From: Clostridium sp. DSM 17811
Lineage (GTDB): Bacteria > Bacillota > Clostridia > Clostridiales > Clostridiaceae
Assembly (NCBI RefSeq): GCF_018861905.1
Contig: NZ_JAHLDU010000001.1
Location: forward strand, 434,001-498,000
DNA length: 64,000 bases
Direction: 5' to 3'
In this document: one piece after another, positions 1-8,121 of the stretch
Numbering within the stretch: position 1 is the first letter of the stretch
Layout: each line of letters begins with the position of its first letter
Notes under the pieces: model-generated
What the model saw: the letters and a program-made list of their open reading frames with translations, nothing else
Databases searched by the model: none
What the model was told of the DNA's origin: nothing
Program-made: the position numbers and the translations under genes

Positions 1-699
1 AAGGCTTCCGATCACACCATTTTTCAGTGTAAATTCACAATTTGTAATTTCATCTACTTCTGATCTGTCTTTAAAGAAAATTCTAGATTTTGCATCTACT
101 CCTTCTATATCTCCCATAGTAAATTGTATCATATCAATTAAATGGACGCCTAAATCCAGTAGTGCACCGCCACCAGAACTTTTCCCAGTTCTCCATGTAT
201 CCTTTTTCTTTTCATTTAAATAACTATCATGATAAGTTTTCACTTTAAAATCTATAATCTTTCCTATTGTTTCTTTATCAAGTTCTGCTTTTAATAATGA
301 AAGAGCTGGCATAAATCTATAAACTAAAGCTACAGAATTTTTTATATTGTTTTCCTTAACAAGTCTTGCCATTTCCATTGCATCTTCAATATTTGTAGCT
401 AGCGGTTTTTCGCAGTAAATAGCTTTGCCGTATTTTACTGCCTTTACCACATTGTTAAAGTGGACATTGTTGGGTGTACATATATCAATAAAATCAATCT
501 CCTCATCCTTAAGTACCTCTTCAATATCTGTGACATTTATAACTCCACTAATAGGAATAATCATAGGCTCCCTGGTTACAACGTATTTTAAATTTAACTC
601 ATAAGGAAGTGAAAACCTTAAGTTAGCATCATAAACTGCTAATGAATGTGTTTTCGCTATACCACCAAATCCTATCATTGCAAAATTTATTTTTTTCAT
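1..699 (-). CDS. Gfo/Idh/MocA-family NAD(P)-dependent oxidoreductase (C-terminus outside window)
   Basis: The minus strand is open from the ATG at 697-699 to the window edge, so the C-terminal part is missing. The translation begins MKKINFAMIGFGGIAKTHS, whose GFGGIA is the dinucleotide-binding loop. It continues with an EKPLA motif about 100 residues in, the catalytic-lysine signature of the family, and then a GGGALLDLGVHLID stretch from the second domain. Members oxidise or reduce sugars, inositols and related polyols with NAD(P). The substrate cannot be read from this part. No partner gene is visible in the window, because the only neighbour is the small ORF upstream. Confidence 0.88.
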   Translation of the reverse strand, partial: MKKINFAMIGFGGIAKTHSLAVYDANLRFSLPYELNLKYVVTREPMIIPISGVINVTDIEEVLKDEEIDFIDICTPNNVHFNNVVKAVKYGKAIYCEKPLATNIEDAMEMARLVKENNIKNSVALVYRFMPALSLLKAELDKETIGKIIDFKVKTYHDSYLNEKKKDTWRTGKSSGGGALLDLGVHLIDMIQFTMGDIEGVDAKSRIFFKDRSEVDEITNCEFTLKNGVIGSL

Positions 700-772
700 A
701 AGTATATACCTCACTTTCATATCAATATCATTAAATAAAGATTACCACTAACCATGTTTATTTACTACAATT

Positions 773-937
773 TTAGATTAGCCCTACATTCATCTTTTCT
801 AATTCCGAGCAGCTTTTCTCATCTGGAACTTCACCTAAATCAGATATTTCTGTAAATTCATAAGTTACATCATAATAAAATCTCTTGTTTTCTATGACTA
901 AATACACTTTTTCCCTGGATCCCTCCTCTGCAAACAT
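773..937 (-). CDS. small 54-residue protein, possibly DUF6762-like
   Basis: An ORF of 55 codons runs from an ATG at 935-937 to a TAA at 773-775. A good AAGGGGG ribosome-binding site lies five bases before the ATG, and an in-frame stop just upstream fixes the start. The protein begins MFAEEGSREKVYLVIENKRF and continues with YYDVTYEFTEI. This strand pattern reminds me of the C-terminal half of the clostridial DUF6762 family, but that is recollection and not a search result. It has no signal peptide or membrane segment. Function is unknown. It could be a shortened family member. Confidence 0.55.
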   Translation of the reverse strand: MFAEEGSREKVYLVIENKRFYYDVTYEFTEISDLGEVPDEKSCSELEKMNVGLI

Positions 938-1444
938 AGTATCCCCCTTACCCTATTAATCATTCATTAATTATCTAGTCCACACTTTTCTAAGACTAAA
1001 AAAACATCCTTACCGCAATCACTCTTAAGAACGCTCAGACAAGGCCAAATGATTATAAGGGTCTAGTAGTAAGGGTTGCAGGTTAGAGTGCATTTTTATA
1101 GAACTCAGCCATGAGATTCAAGATGATATTATAAGAAGAACTAAACATACCTTAATAGGAAGTAACTATTTGAAAGCACTAATTTTTCAGAATCAAGCGA
1201 TGGAATTAAAAAATCCTTAAAAATTTCAGATTAAAATTATAATAAATGACAGATAAATATGTTATACTATTTACATACTGCATTTTATGGTGTACAGAAA
1301 ACATTTACAAATTTTGCATTATAGGTGCAGTTACTACGACTTTAACAATCGATTCTTATAAAATCAGAATCTTCCTTATATTTTTATGATATCAGGAAAG
1401 TTATAAGTGATGAATAAGCATTTAAATTTTAGGAGGCTATATTA
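938..1444. other. intergenic region upstream of HPr
   Basis: About 500 bases without a convincing ORF. It holds the ribosome-binding site AGGAGGC for HPr near 1430-1436 and a TATACT hexamer at 1263-1268 that could be a -10 element. No good -35 element stands in front of it. If that promoter is real, the HPr mRNA has a leader of about 170 bases. No known riboswitch signature was recognised. Confidence 0.4.
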
Positions 1445-1708
1445 ATGGAAAAAACAGTTAAAATATTAAATGAACAAGGGTTACACGCAAGACCAGCTTC
1501 TATCTTTGTAAAAACTGCAAGCAAATTTAAGTCTACTGTTAGTATCGTACATGGTACTGGCGTTGCAAATGCAAAATCTATAATAAACATAATGAGTTTA
1601 GGACTTAAAAAAGACGAAGAAATTAAAATCGTTACAGAAGGCGCAGATGAAAAAGAAGCTATGGCTGCTTTAGTAAGCCTTGTAGAAAACAAATTTGGCG
1701 AAGAATAG
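1445..1708 (+). CDS. ptsH: phosphocarrier protein HPr
   Basis: An 87-residue protein with the two HPr signatures: GLHARPA around residue 15, holding the histidine phosphorylated by enzyme I, and KSIINIMSLGL around residue 46, holding the regulatory serine phosphorylated by HPr kinase. HPr passes phosphate from enzyme I to the sugar-specific enzymes II in the cytoplasm, and the Ser-phosphorylated form serves catabolite control in Firmicutes. Length is typical. The start has AGGAGGC eight bases upstream. It is transcribed alone and is followed directly by a strong terminator. No ptsI is adjacent, which is common in clostridia. Paralogues such as Crh lack the catalytic histidine, so HPr itself is favoured. 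Confidence 0.95.
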   Translation: MEKTVKILNEQGLHARPASIFVKTASKFKSTVSIVHGTGVANAKSIINIMSLGLKKDEEIKIVTEGADEKEAMAALVSLVENKFGEE

Positions 1709-1754
1709 TCAAGGTATAATTTGAAATGCTACAGTAAATAAGTATTGATTATCT

Positions 1755-1807
1755 ATTACTACTCGGATATTTTATGAAATTAATATCTGAGTAGTAATAT
1801 TTTTTTG
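1755..1807 (+). terminator. intrinsic terminator after ptsH
   Basis: A 17-base stem (ATTACTACTCGGATATT at 1755-1771, partner at 1782-1798 with one mismatch) closes a ten-base loop and is followed by a T-rich run. Confidence 0.85.
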
Positions 1808-1875
1808 AAGTTATACTAATTTTTGTTAGATAATAAAAATTAAAATGAAATTGACATGTGCTAAGTGCGTGGTAA

Positions 1876-3078
1876 TTATTCATTAGCATAAAAGATTGCC
1901 TCATAGTATGCATCTGGCAACCACTTTTCATCTAATTCTAGTTGTTTAGAAATTTTTGATACCTCATCCCATTTGCCTTCTTCATAATTTATAATTAAAT
2001 CAAGCAATTTCCTACAATCGTTATCACTACACCCTTCTAAAGCACCCTTAACTTCAATTGGTAACAATAATTCCTCAAGTATTTCTTCTAATGGTACATC
2101 TAAAAGTAAATCCACCATAGAAAATAGACCTATCATATAAGCATTAAATGAATTAGCACCTTTTCTAATTTTACATGATATTAATTCTGAAAACCTTGCC
2201 CTTGTTAATGATTCTATTACTATAATTTCTGGTTTATCCTCACCCATAGTTTTAAAAACTATTAAATATAGCCACTTTTTTATTTCTTTTTCCCCAAGCA
2301 GTGATAATGCTTGTTTAATAGACTTTATTTTACTTCTAAAAACATAATTTGCTGAATTTATAAGTTTTAAAAGTTTAAATGATAATGATACATCTTTTTT
2401 TATTAATTCTTCTATTTTATCTATATCAAAACTACCATTATTAATTTCCTGTAATAACTTCATATAAACAATCTTATTTTCTGATATTCTTTTTCCTGAA
2501 ACAATTAGCGGTCTACTAAAATAATAACCTTGGAAGTATGAATACCCAAACGAAACAGCTTCATGGAATTCTTCCATAGTTTCAACTTTTTCTGCTATAA
2601 AGTTTATATGTTTGGAGTTCACCTGTTCAATTACTTTTCTTCGATCATTCCCTTTAGTTATTTTAAAATCAACTTTAATTATATCTGCTACCTCTATAAG
2701 TTTTATGTACTTGCTTGAATAAACAAAATCATCTAAGGCTATAAGATAACCTTGTTTTTTTAAATCCCTACATAACTCTACTATTTCCTCTGTAGGTTCT
2801 ATATCCTCTAATATTTCAATTATTACTGTCTCTGGTGGCAAAACCATAAAAATATCTGATTTTAAAATATTTTCAGTAAAATTAATAAATGCTTTTTTAC
2901 CTCCAGTTACTTCCTGAATTCCTATATTTACAAAACTGTTTTTTATAACTTCAACAGTTGCCTTATCTCCATCTTCCGCTTGATATATATTTTTTTCACT
3001 ATCTCTAAATAACAATTCATATCCAAGTAATTTGTTAAATTTATCAAGAATTGGTTGTCTTGCTAAAAAAACATCCAT
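1876..3078 (-). CDS. EAL-HDOD two-domain signalling protein (YuxH type)
   Basis: A 400-residue protein. Residues 1-200 resemble an EAL domain: the opening motif reads YELLFR instead of EAL, followed by FINFTENIL, VIIEILED, ALDDF, VDFK and an AEKVET stretch. Residues about 205-400 form an HDOD domain (SLSFKLLKLINSA). EAL domains hydrolyse c-di-GMP. In this EAL-HDOD family the active site is usually degenerate and the protein is thought to bind rather than cleave. Whether this copy is active cannot be told by eye. It is monocistronic, with its own leader and no GGDEF partner nearby. Confidence 0.85.
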   Translation of the reverse strand: MDVFLARQPILDKFNKLLGYELLFRDSEKNIYQAEDGDKATVEVIKNSFVNIGIQEVTGGKKAFINFTENILKSDIFMVLPPETVIIEILEDIEPTEEIVELCRDLKKQGYLIALDDFVYSSKYIKLIEVADIIKVDFKITKGNDRRKVIEQVNSKHINFIAEKVETMEEFHEAVSFGYSYFQGYYFSRPLIVSGKRISENKIVYMKLLQEINNGSFDIDKIEELIKKDVSLSFKLLKLINSANYVFRSKIKSIKQALSLLGEKEIKKWLYLIVFKTMGEDKPEIIVIESLTRARFSELISCKIRKGANSFNAYMIGLFSMVDLLLDVPLEEILEELLLPIEVKGALEGCSDNDCRKLLDLIINYEEGKWDEVSKISKQLELDEKWLPDAYYEAIFYANE

Positions 3079-3229
3079 ATTACCCCTCCATTAAAATACA
3101 TTTAAGATGTATTATGTTTATTATACATAATATTACACACATTTACAATATCTCATATAAGATGCAATATATTTTGTTTACACTATTAATAAAACAACCG
3201 AATTTTAAACTAATATAAATATTTTTAAA

Positions 3230-3272
3230 TAATAATTAACCCCCGCCTTAATCAAGACGAGGGCTAATTATT
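3230..3272 (-). terminator. terminator after the metal-binding lipoprotein gene
   Basis: AATAATTA and its complement flank a CCC/GGG-containing stem at 3231-3272, and the hairpin begins right at the stop codon of the gene ending at 3271. On the minus strand it is followed by an AT-rich run. Confidence 0.6.
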
Positions 3273-4197
3273 ATTTTAAGCTATCATATATCTCAGATAA
3301 ATTCGCTTCCATACTCTCAAGGTAACCTTTATTATCTTCACTGCTTTCTATTGTATATATCTTTTGTACTTTAGCCCCTACCTCTTTTGCAAGGGTTTCA
3401 GACACTCTAGGACTTGCAAGTTCCTCCATGAAAATAACTTTCACTCCATATTTTTTCGATAACTCGACTATTTTTTTTAGTTTTTGAGGAGTAGGCTCTC
3501 CCCCCGCGAATACATCTTCTACACTATTTTGTGTTAACCCAAACTCTCTGCACAAATAACCAAAGGCTGCATGACCGGTAACAAAATTCTTATTTTTTAT
3601 CCCTGCGAATTTCAAATTATATTCACTATAAAGTTTATCAAGTTTCTTTGAAAACTCTTCATAATTCTTCTCATAATATACTTTATTCTTTTTATCTACT
3701 TTCACCATAGCATCTTTTATGTTTTTAGTTTGAATTTTAGCGTCTTTTAAGCTAAGCCATATATGAGGGTCAAATTGTCCATGTTCCTGAACTTCATCAC
3801 CCTGGCTTTTTATTGGATTTATTCCAAGTGACGAATCAACAACAACTAACTTCTTATTATCTATAGCACTTAGAGTTTTAGAGGCCCATGTTTCCATTCC
3901 AAATCCAGAATATACAAACAAATCAGCATCACTTATACTTTTCATATCCTTTATTTTTGGTTCAAAATCATGTGGCTCAACGCCTTCTGGCACTACTGTT
4001 GTTACTTGTATTTTATCTTTACCTACAGCCTCTGCGAACTCCTTCAATGGATTAAAAGAGACAACTACCTGTAGCTTTGACTTATCAGTTTTAACAGTCC
4101 CTATCGCTTCTTCTTTCATATTGAGTGTAGACTTCGAGCATCCAACTAGTGTAAATATAATACATATTAAAATCATCATACTAATAATTTTTTTCAA
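3271..4197 (-). CDS. zinc/manganese ABC transporter substrate-binding lipoprotein (ZnuA/TroA family)
   Basis: A 308-residue protein with a lipoprotein signal: a hydrophobic stretch ending LVGCS, where the cysteine is lipidated. It has family motifs FNPLKEFAEAVG, the metal-ligand segment EPHDFEP, an HGQFDPHIWLS segment and TGHAAFGYL, which supply the histidines and acids of cluster A-I metal receptors. It delivers Zn or Mn to a membrane permease. No znuB or znuC is next to it, so the rest of the importer must be elsewhere or the protein works as an orphan. A strong promoter with a palindrome just downstream suggests metal-dependent repression. Zn versus Mn cannot be decided from sequence. Confidence 0.9.
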   Translation of the reverse strand: MKKIISMMILICIIFTLVGCSKSTLNMKEEAIGTVKTDKSKLQVVVSFNPLKEFAEAVGKDKIQVTTVVPEGVEPHDFEPKIKDMKSISDADLFVYSGFGMETWASKTLSAIDNKKLVVVDSSLGINPIKSQGDEVQEHGQFDPHIWLSLKDAKIQTKNIKDAMVKVDKKNKVYYEKNYEEFSKKLDKLYSEYNLKFAGIKNKNFVTGHAAFGYLCREFGLTQNSVEDVFAGGEPTPQKLKKIVELSKKYGVKVIFMEELASPRVSETLAKEVGAKVQKIYTIESSEDNKGYLESMEANLSEIYDSLK

Positions 4198-4275
4198 TGT
4201 TTTTTCACTCCTTAAATCATTTCCTTCAATTTACTTATAAATATCAAAAGCCCCTAAAAGGCGCTTCTTAGTTGT

Positions 4276-4330
4276 TGCAAATCACTTGCATTTACTCTTA
4301 TAATATACTCAAGTATTTGCACCTTGTCAA
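4276..4330 (-). promoter_or_regulatory. promoter with overlapping palindrome upstream of the metal-binding lipoprotein
   Basis: Read on the minus strand, TTGACA (4325-4330) and TATATT (4302-4307) are 17 bases apart. About 11 bases downstream lies the perfect 15-base inverted repeat TGCAAGTGATTTGCA (4276-4290). A related TGCAAATACTTG half lies inside the spacer. The position near the start site is that of a repressor site. A Zur/AdcR-type regulator is inferred from the gene served, not recognised from a consensus. Confidence 0.55.
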
Positions 4331-4394
4331 TACTTTAATTATTTCCATTATTTAAGTTTATAATTTGCGCCTCATCACTCTTATGTAGCATACA

Positions 4395-4429
4395 AAAAGA
4401 GTATGCATTATTACAATACATACTCTTTT
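4395..4429 (-). terminator. terminator after the RNase J gene
   Basis: Perfect 11-base stem AAAAGAGTATG / CATACTCTTTT with a 13-base loop, followed on the minus strand by more T residues. It lies 36 bases beyond the RNase J stop codon. Confidence 0.85.
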
Positions 4430-4464
4430 CCATAACTAAGCATAAATGATAAAACTTAGCCTTA

Positions 4465-6147
4465 TTATATTTCCATTATTATTGGTATAATTATAGGTCT
4501 TCTCTTAGTTTTTATATATAAGAATTGGCCTAAAGCATTCCTAATACTAGATTTTATTACTGCCCATTCTTTAATTTTATTACCTAAGCACTGTTCTAAT
4601 TCTTTTCTTACAATGTCTCTAGCCTCATTAATAAGTTCATTGGATTCTTTCATGTATACGAATCCTCTAGTTATTATGTCTGGCCCTGCTACAATGCTAT
4701 AAGTCTCTCTTTCTATAGTAACTACCACAGTAAGAATACCCTCTTCAGCTAAGTGCTTTCTATCACGAAGCACGATGTTCCCAACATCTCCAACTCCAAG
4801 CCCATCTACCATTATAGCTCCCGTTTGAATTCTTCCAGCTATTCTACATTCGCTTGGTGATACTTCTAATATCTGTCCAGTTTCTGCTATAAAAATATTA
4901 TCAGGACTCATTCCTAATTTTTCTGCAAGTAGCGCATGTTGTTTTAGATGTCTATATTCACCATGTACTGGCATAAAATATTTAGGTCGTACTAATGCGT
5001 GCATTAATTTTAATTCCTCTTGACACGCATGCCCTGAAACATGAATCTCTTCTGTAGTATTGTATATTACATTTGCTCCCTTTTTAAATAGCTCATTTAT
5101 AACATTGTATATGAACTTTTCGTTTCCTGGAATAGGAGATGCAGATAAAATAATCAAATCTCCCTTTTGTATCTGAATGCTTCTATGAGTATTTGATGCC
5201 ATCCTTGTTAATGCAGCTAGTGGCTCACCTTGACTACCCGTAGTTACTATCGTTACCTTATCATCAGGATAGTTATGAAGATCTGCTACTGCAACTATAG
5301 CTTCAGCTGGTATATGCAAATATCCTAGATTCATAGCTATTTCAGATATTCTTTCCATACTTCTTCCGCTAAATGCTATTTTTCTTCCGTAGAAAATTGA
5401 AGCATTTGCAATTTGCTGTATTCTATGAATATTTGATGCAAATGACGCTACTATAATTCTACCTTCAGCTTTATAGAAAATTTTCTTTAAATTTTCTCCA
5501 ATTACTTTCTCAGATATAGTAAAACCAGGACGCTCTACATTAGTACTATCAGCCATTAGTAATAAAACTCCCTGACCACCCAATTTTGCAAATCTCTCTA
5601 AATCTATAACTTCTCCATCTATTGGAGTATAATCTATTTTGAAATCTCCCGTGTGTATAATTCTTCCAATAGGAGTGTGTATACAAAGCGAACATGCATC
5701 CGCTATACTATGGCTAACTCTTATGAATTCTACACTAATTTTATCAAGCTTAACTATATCCCCAGCTTTTACTACATTTAGTGTACAATCTGCGAGTATT
5801 CCATGTTCTTGTAACTTATTTTCTACAAGTCCTAGTGTTAGACATGTTCCATACACAGGTACATTCAACTGTTTTAAAACATAAGGTAATGCTCCTATAT
5901 GGTCTTCATGACCATGAGTTAGAAAAATCCCTTTTACTCTATCTTTATTTTCCAAAAGATATGTTATATCTGGAATAACCAAATCTACTCCATACATATC
6001 TACATCTGGAAACGAAATTCCACAATCTATAACAATAATTTCTTCTTTATATTCTATTGCAGTAATGTTTTTCCCAATTTCTCCAAGTCCACCTATTGGG
6101 ATAACTCTGATTTTGTTTTTACCCTTACTTCTATAATTATTATTCAC
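4465..6147 (-). CDS. rnj: ribonuclease J
   Basis: A 560-residue metallo-beta-lactamase/beta-CASP nuclease. It begins MNNNYRSKGKNKIRVIPIGG from a GTG start with a modest GGGGA ribosome-binding site. Motifs in order: IGGLGEIGKN, the zinc-binding HGHEDHIGALPY around residue 80, HTGDFKID around residue 170, MADSTN near 200, and SGHACQEEL with PVHGEYRH near residue 370-390. RNase J acts as an endonuclease and 5'-3' exonuclease in mRNA decay and rRNA maturation in Firmicutes. Length fits the family. It is monocistronic behind a very long leader (6148-6480) that may be regulatory. The rnjA/rnjB assignment is not possible here. Confidence 0.95.
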   Translation of the reverse strand: MNNNYRSKGKNKIRVIPIGGLGEIGKNITAIEYKEEIIVIDCGISFPDVDMYGVDLVIPDITYLLENKDRVKGIFLTHGHEDHIGALPYVLKQLNVPVYGTCLTLGLVENKLQEHGILADCTLNVVKAGDIVKLDKISVEFIRVSHSIADACSLCIHTPIGRIIHTGDFKIDYTPIDGEVIDLERFAKLGGQGVLLLMADSTNVERPGFTISEKVIGENLKKIFYKAEGRIIVASFASNIHRIQQIANASIFYGRKIAFSGRSMERISEIAMNLGYLHIPAEAIVAVADLHNYPDDKVTIVTTGSQGEPLAALTRMASNTHRSIQIQKGDLIILSASPIPGNEKFIYNVINELFKKGANVIYNTTEEIHVSGHACQEELKLMHALVRPKYFMPVHGEYRHLKQHALLAEKLGMSPDNIFIAETGQILEVSPSECRIAGRIQTGAIMVDGLGVGDVGNIVLRDRKHLAEEGILTVVVTIERETYSIVAGPDIITRGFVYMKESNELINEARDIVRKELEQCLGNKIKEWAVIKSSIRNALGQFLYIKTKRRPIIIPIIMEI

Positions 6148-6449
6148 TATTTCCCCGATTTCTAAATATTAGGCATTTTATCCATCCAATATTTTCGTTC
6201 TGTTTACTAAACAAAATGGTAGTATCACAGAATATAATTACTTAGGTCAGTACCGCTTACTACAATTAACCTTAATCCTTTAGCCGCGGAGCTGCTCATC
6301 TTCTAAAGATGCATTAACCACTTCACAAGGAGCTTTAAATTTCCACCCATAAAATGAGATGCCCCCTTATGAAACTTCGTTAATTTACTATTCCAAGTGT
6401 TTTTTTCCTATTAACTAACCATAAATCAGGTTTTCACCTACCTTTTCTT

Positions 6450-6616
6450 TTATATTTTTATTACAATTACTTTATAATGATTTATTTTTGTGAGAGAATA
6501 GTTTGTATTTCCGATATCCAAATCTATTTCACCTATTGTCACTGTTTCATCATCTTGATATTTTCAATAGTCTCAGCTTTCTCTAACTTTTCACTATTTT
6601 CAATATATTTAGCCAT
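6450..6616 (-). pseudogene. possible frameshifted small ORF
   Basis: An ATG at 6614-6616 follows AAGGAGAAAAGGGAAAAG, a plausible ribosome-binding region. It opens a 25-codon frame (MAKYIENSEKLEKAETIENI and on) that stops at 6539. In a neighbouring frame the reading continues without stops to 6450 (ETVTIGEIDLDIG and on). A single base change would join the two into roughly 55 residues. Either this is a broken small gene or chance in AT-rich DNA. No family was recognised. Confidence 0.22.
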
Positions 6617-6980
6617 TTTTTTCTTTTCCCTTTTCTCCTTTCTTATAAAATTTTTGAATGTTTTTAATGAATTTATATTTTAAAGTGTTGCCTTTTTAAA
6701 ACACCACTCTCTTTATACATATATTTTTATATTATTCATATTTTAAGACTACTCACTGTATGAGTTCTTTATAATTCCCTAATAACTACATTCTATACCA
6801 ATGCATTATACTAATCCAATGTAATTATACCATATTATATTTGATTATAATATAAAAAAGGTTAAGAATAATCGCAATAGATTAAAATATCACATTATTC
6901 AAACTTAAATTATCGTTTTATTTCTATATTTATACTGTACAAGAATAGTAAACATATACAAACGTTACTTATCGTATAAA

Positions 6981-7010
6981 AAAATAACTAGCATATTCAC
7001 TAGTTATTTT
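6981..7010 (-). terminator. terminator after the 87-residue protein gene
   Basis: Perfect 11-base stem AAAATAACTAG / CTAGTTATTTT with an eight-base loop, followed by a T-run on the minus strand. It lies about 25 bases past the stop codon. Confidence 0.8.
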
Positions 7011-7035
7011 AGAAAATACTTTATGAAATTTAGCA

Positions 7036-7299
7036 CTATTCTAAGTTAGCTACTTTCTTATTTAAAATAATTCTCTTTGTAAATAGTCCACCTTGCTTAA
7101 GATAATGCAAAACATATTCATTATCATAAACATTATGTATTTCTAATTTTATTATTCCTTTTGTTTTTAAGACTAACTTCACTTTATTAAATTCATCAAT
7201 TTCAGCTTTTTCAGTTAGCATAGTATAGACAATTTTTTGTGAATACATAGCCCAAGTTTCTAATAATTCATCAAGTGGTGAGTTTACATCTATATTCAT
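7036..7299 (-). CDS. hypothetical 87-residue protein
   Basis: A small acidic-to-neutral protein beginning MNIDVNSPLDELLETWAMYS and ending KRIILNKKVANLE. It has no membrane segment, cysteine motif or recognisable domain, and the middle alternates charged and hydrophobic residues like a small alpha/beta fold. The ATG has AAGGAGG seven bases upstream and the gene has its own terminator, so it is very likely expressed. I do not recognise the family. The neighbours (RNase J upstream on the map, sortase on the other side) are separated by more than 200 bases and give no functional hint. Confidence 0.65.
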   Translation of the reverse strand: MNIDVNSPLDELLETWAMYSQKIVYTMLTEKAEIDEFNKVKLVLKTKGIIKLEIHNVYDNEYVLHYLKQGGLFTKRIILNKKVANLE

Positions 7300-7515
7300 T
7301 TATTTCCTCCTTGTATAATATAAGTAATATTACTATATTTACTTCATACTTTTTCTTGTACATTCCCATTATATATAATTCATTATAGATAATCAACTTA
7401 CATTATAAATACGGTTGATATATTTTATATATATTTGCTTCTTAACACTATGAATTATTATACTCATTTATAATTATTGCCATTTTTGTAGAAAATAAAA
7501 CAATTATTAATCTAT

Positions 7516-8121
7516 TTATTTTGATTTAACTAAATCTGCAGATACAATATAACGATTTGGAGCATCCCCAATAAAATTGAATGGATAACAGGTTGTCAGT
7601 GTAAGGACTGCTCGGCTTGTAGGTACGATAACTGTTTTGTCGTCTTTACCTACAATTCGTGTGCCTTTCACCTCATAAGTGAATATACCCGCTGATGTTT
7701 GCACAATCAATTGGTCCCCAATCTTAAGCTTTCCTATTCCACTAAACACAGTATCGCGATGTCCAGAAAGAACGCAATTATCTTTTTCTCCAGGAAGCAC
7801 ACTTTGAGTAAAGTGACCTACTCCTTTCTTTAACTCATTTTCGCCAGTCCCTTGGACAATAGGTAATTTCTTATTTAAAGTTGTCAAAGTCAAAATACCA
7901 ATACTATCACCATCTTTGGTATATACAGGATAAAACTTTTTATTTGCTACTTTCGTTACAGATTTAGAAATATTGCTTGGAGTTGCCTTCATAGAAACAT
8001 TCGACTGTAATAATATACTATATGCTGCAAAAGCAATGATTCCTATCCCAAAACCCATAAACACAAGAGACAGAACCTTAAACATGATAATTTTACTCCA
8101 TAATGTTTTCAATTTATTCAT
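7516..8121 (-). CDS. sortase, class D type
   Basis: A 201-residue membrane-anchored transpeptidase. An N-terminal hydrophobic anchor lies at about residues 13-37. The sortase core carries the catalytic histidine in VLSGHRDTVF, the cysteine in LTLTTCYPF, and the arginine in PNRYIVSA. The TLTTC/CYPF and LSGHRDT forms fit class D enzymes of clostridia and bacilli. It joins LPxTG-type surface proteins to the cell wall. It overlaps by eight bases the gene of its probable substrate, an LPNTS-ending protein, so the pair is almost certainly co-transcribed and translationally coupled. Confidence 0.9.
   Translation of the reverse strand: MNKLKTLWSKIIMFKVLSLVFMGFGIGIIAFAAYSILLQSNVSMKATPSNISKSVTKVANKKFYPVYTKDGDSIGILTLTTLNKKLPIVQGTGENELKKGVGHFTQSVLPGEKDNCVLSGHRDTVFSGIGKLKIGDQLIVQTSAGIFTYEVKGTRIVGKDDKTVIVPTSRAVLTLTTCYPFNFIGDAPNRYIVSADLVKSK

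Larger units (their letters stand above)
6148..7035. other. long gene-poor region upstream of RNase J, with a possible structured leader
   Basis: About 890 bases. The part from roughly 6170 to 6400 is less AT-rich than its surroundings and, on the minus strand, contains local stems such as CATCTTTAGAAGATG and complementary GC-rich pieces around CAGCTCCGCGGC. It ends a few bases before the RNase J gene, so it could be a structured leader or a separate small RNA. I could not match it to a known RNA class. From 6450 to 6616 lies a possible broken small ORF. The remainder (6620-6980) is very AT-rich with nothing recognisable. Confidence 0.4.

Noticed and set aside
1749-1931. Minus-strand 60-residue ORF at the end of the EAL-HDOD gene
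   Set aside because: It spans the ptsH terminator and overlaps the real gene in another frame.
6477-6683. Plus-strand 68-residue hydrophobic ORF
   Set aside because: It has no ribosome-binding site and its Phe/Ile-rich content is what AT-rich non-coding DNA gives. A minus-strand small frame is somewhat better supported.
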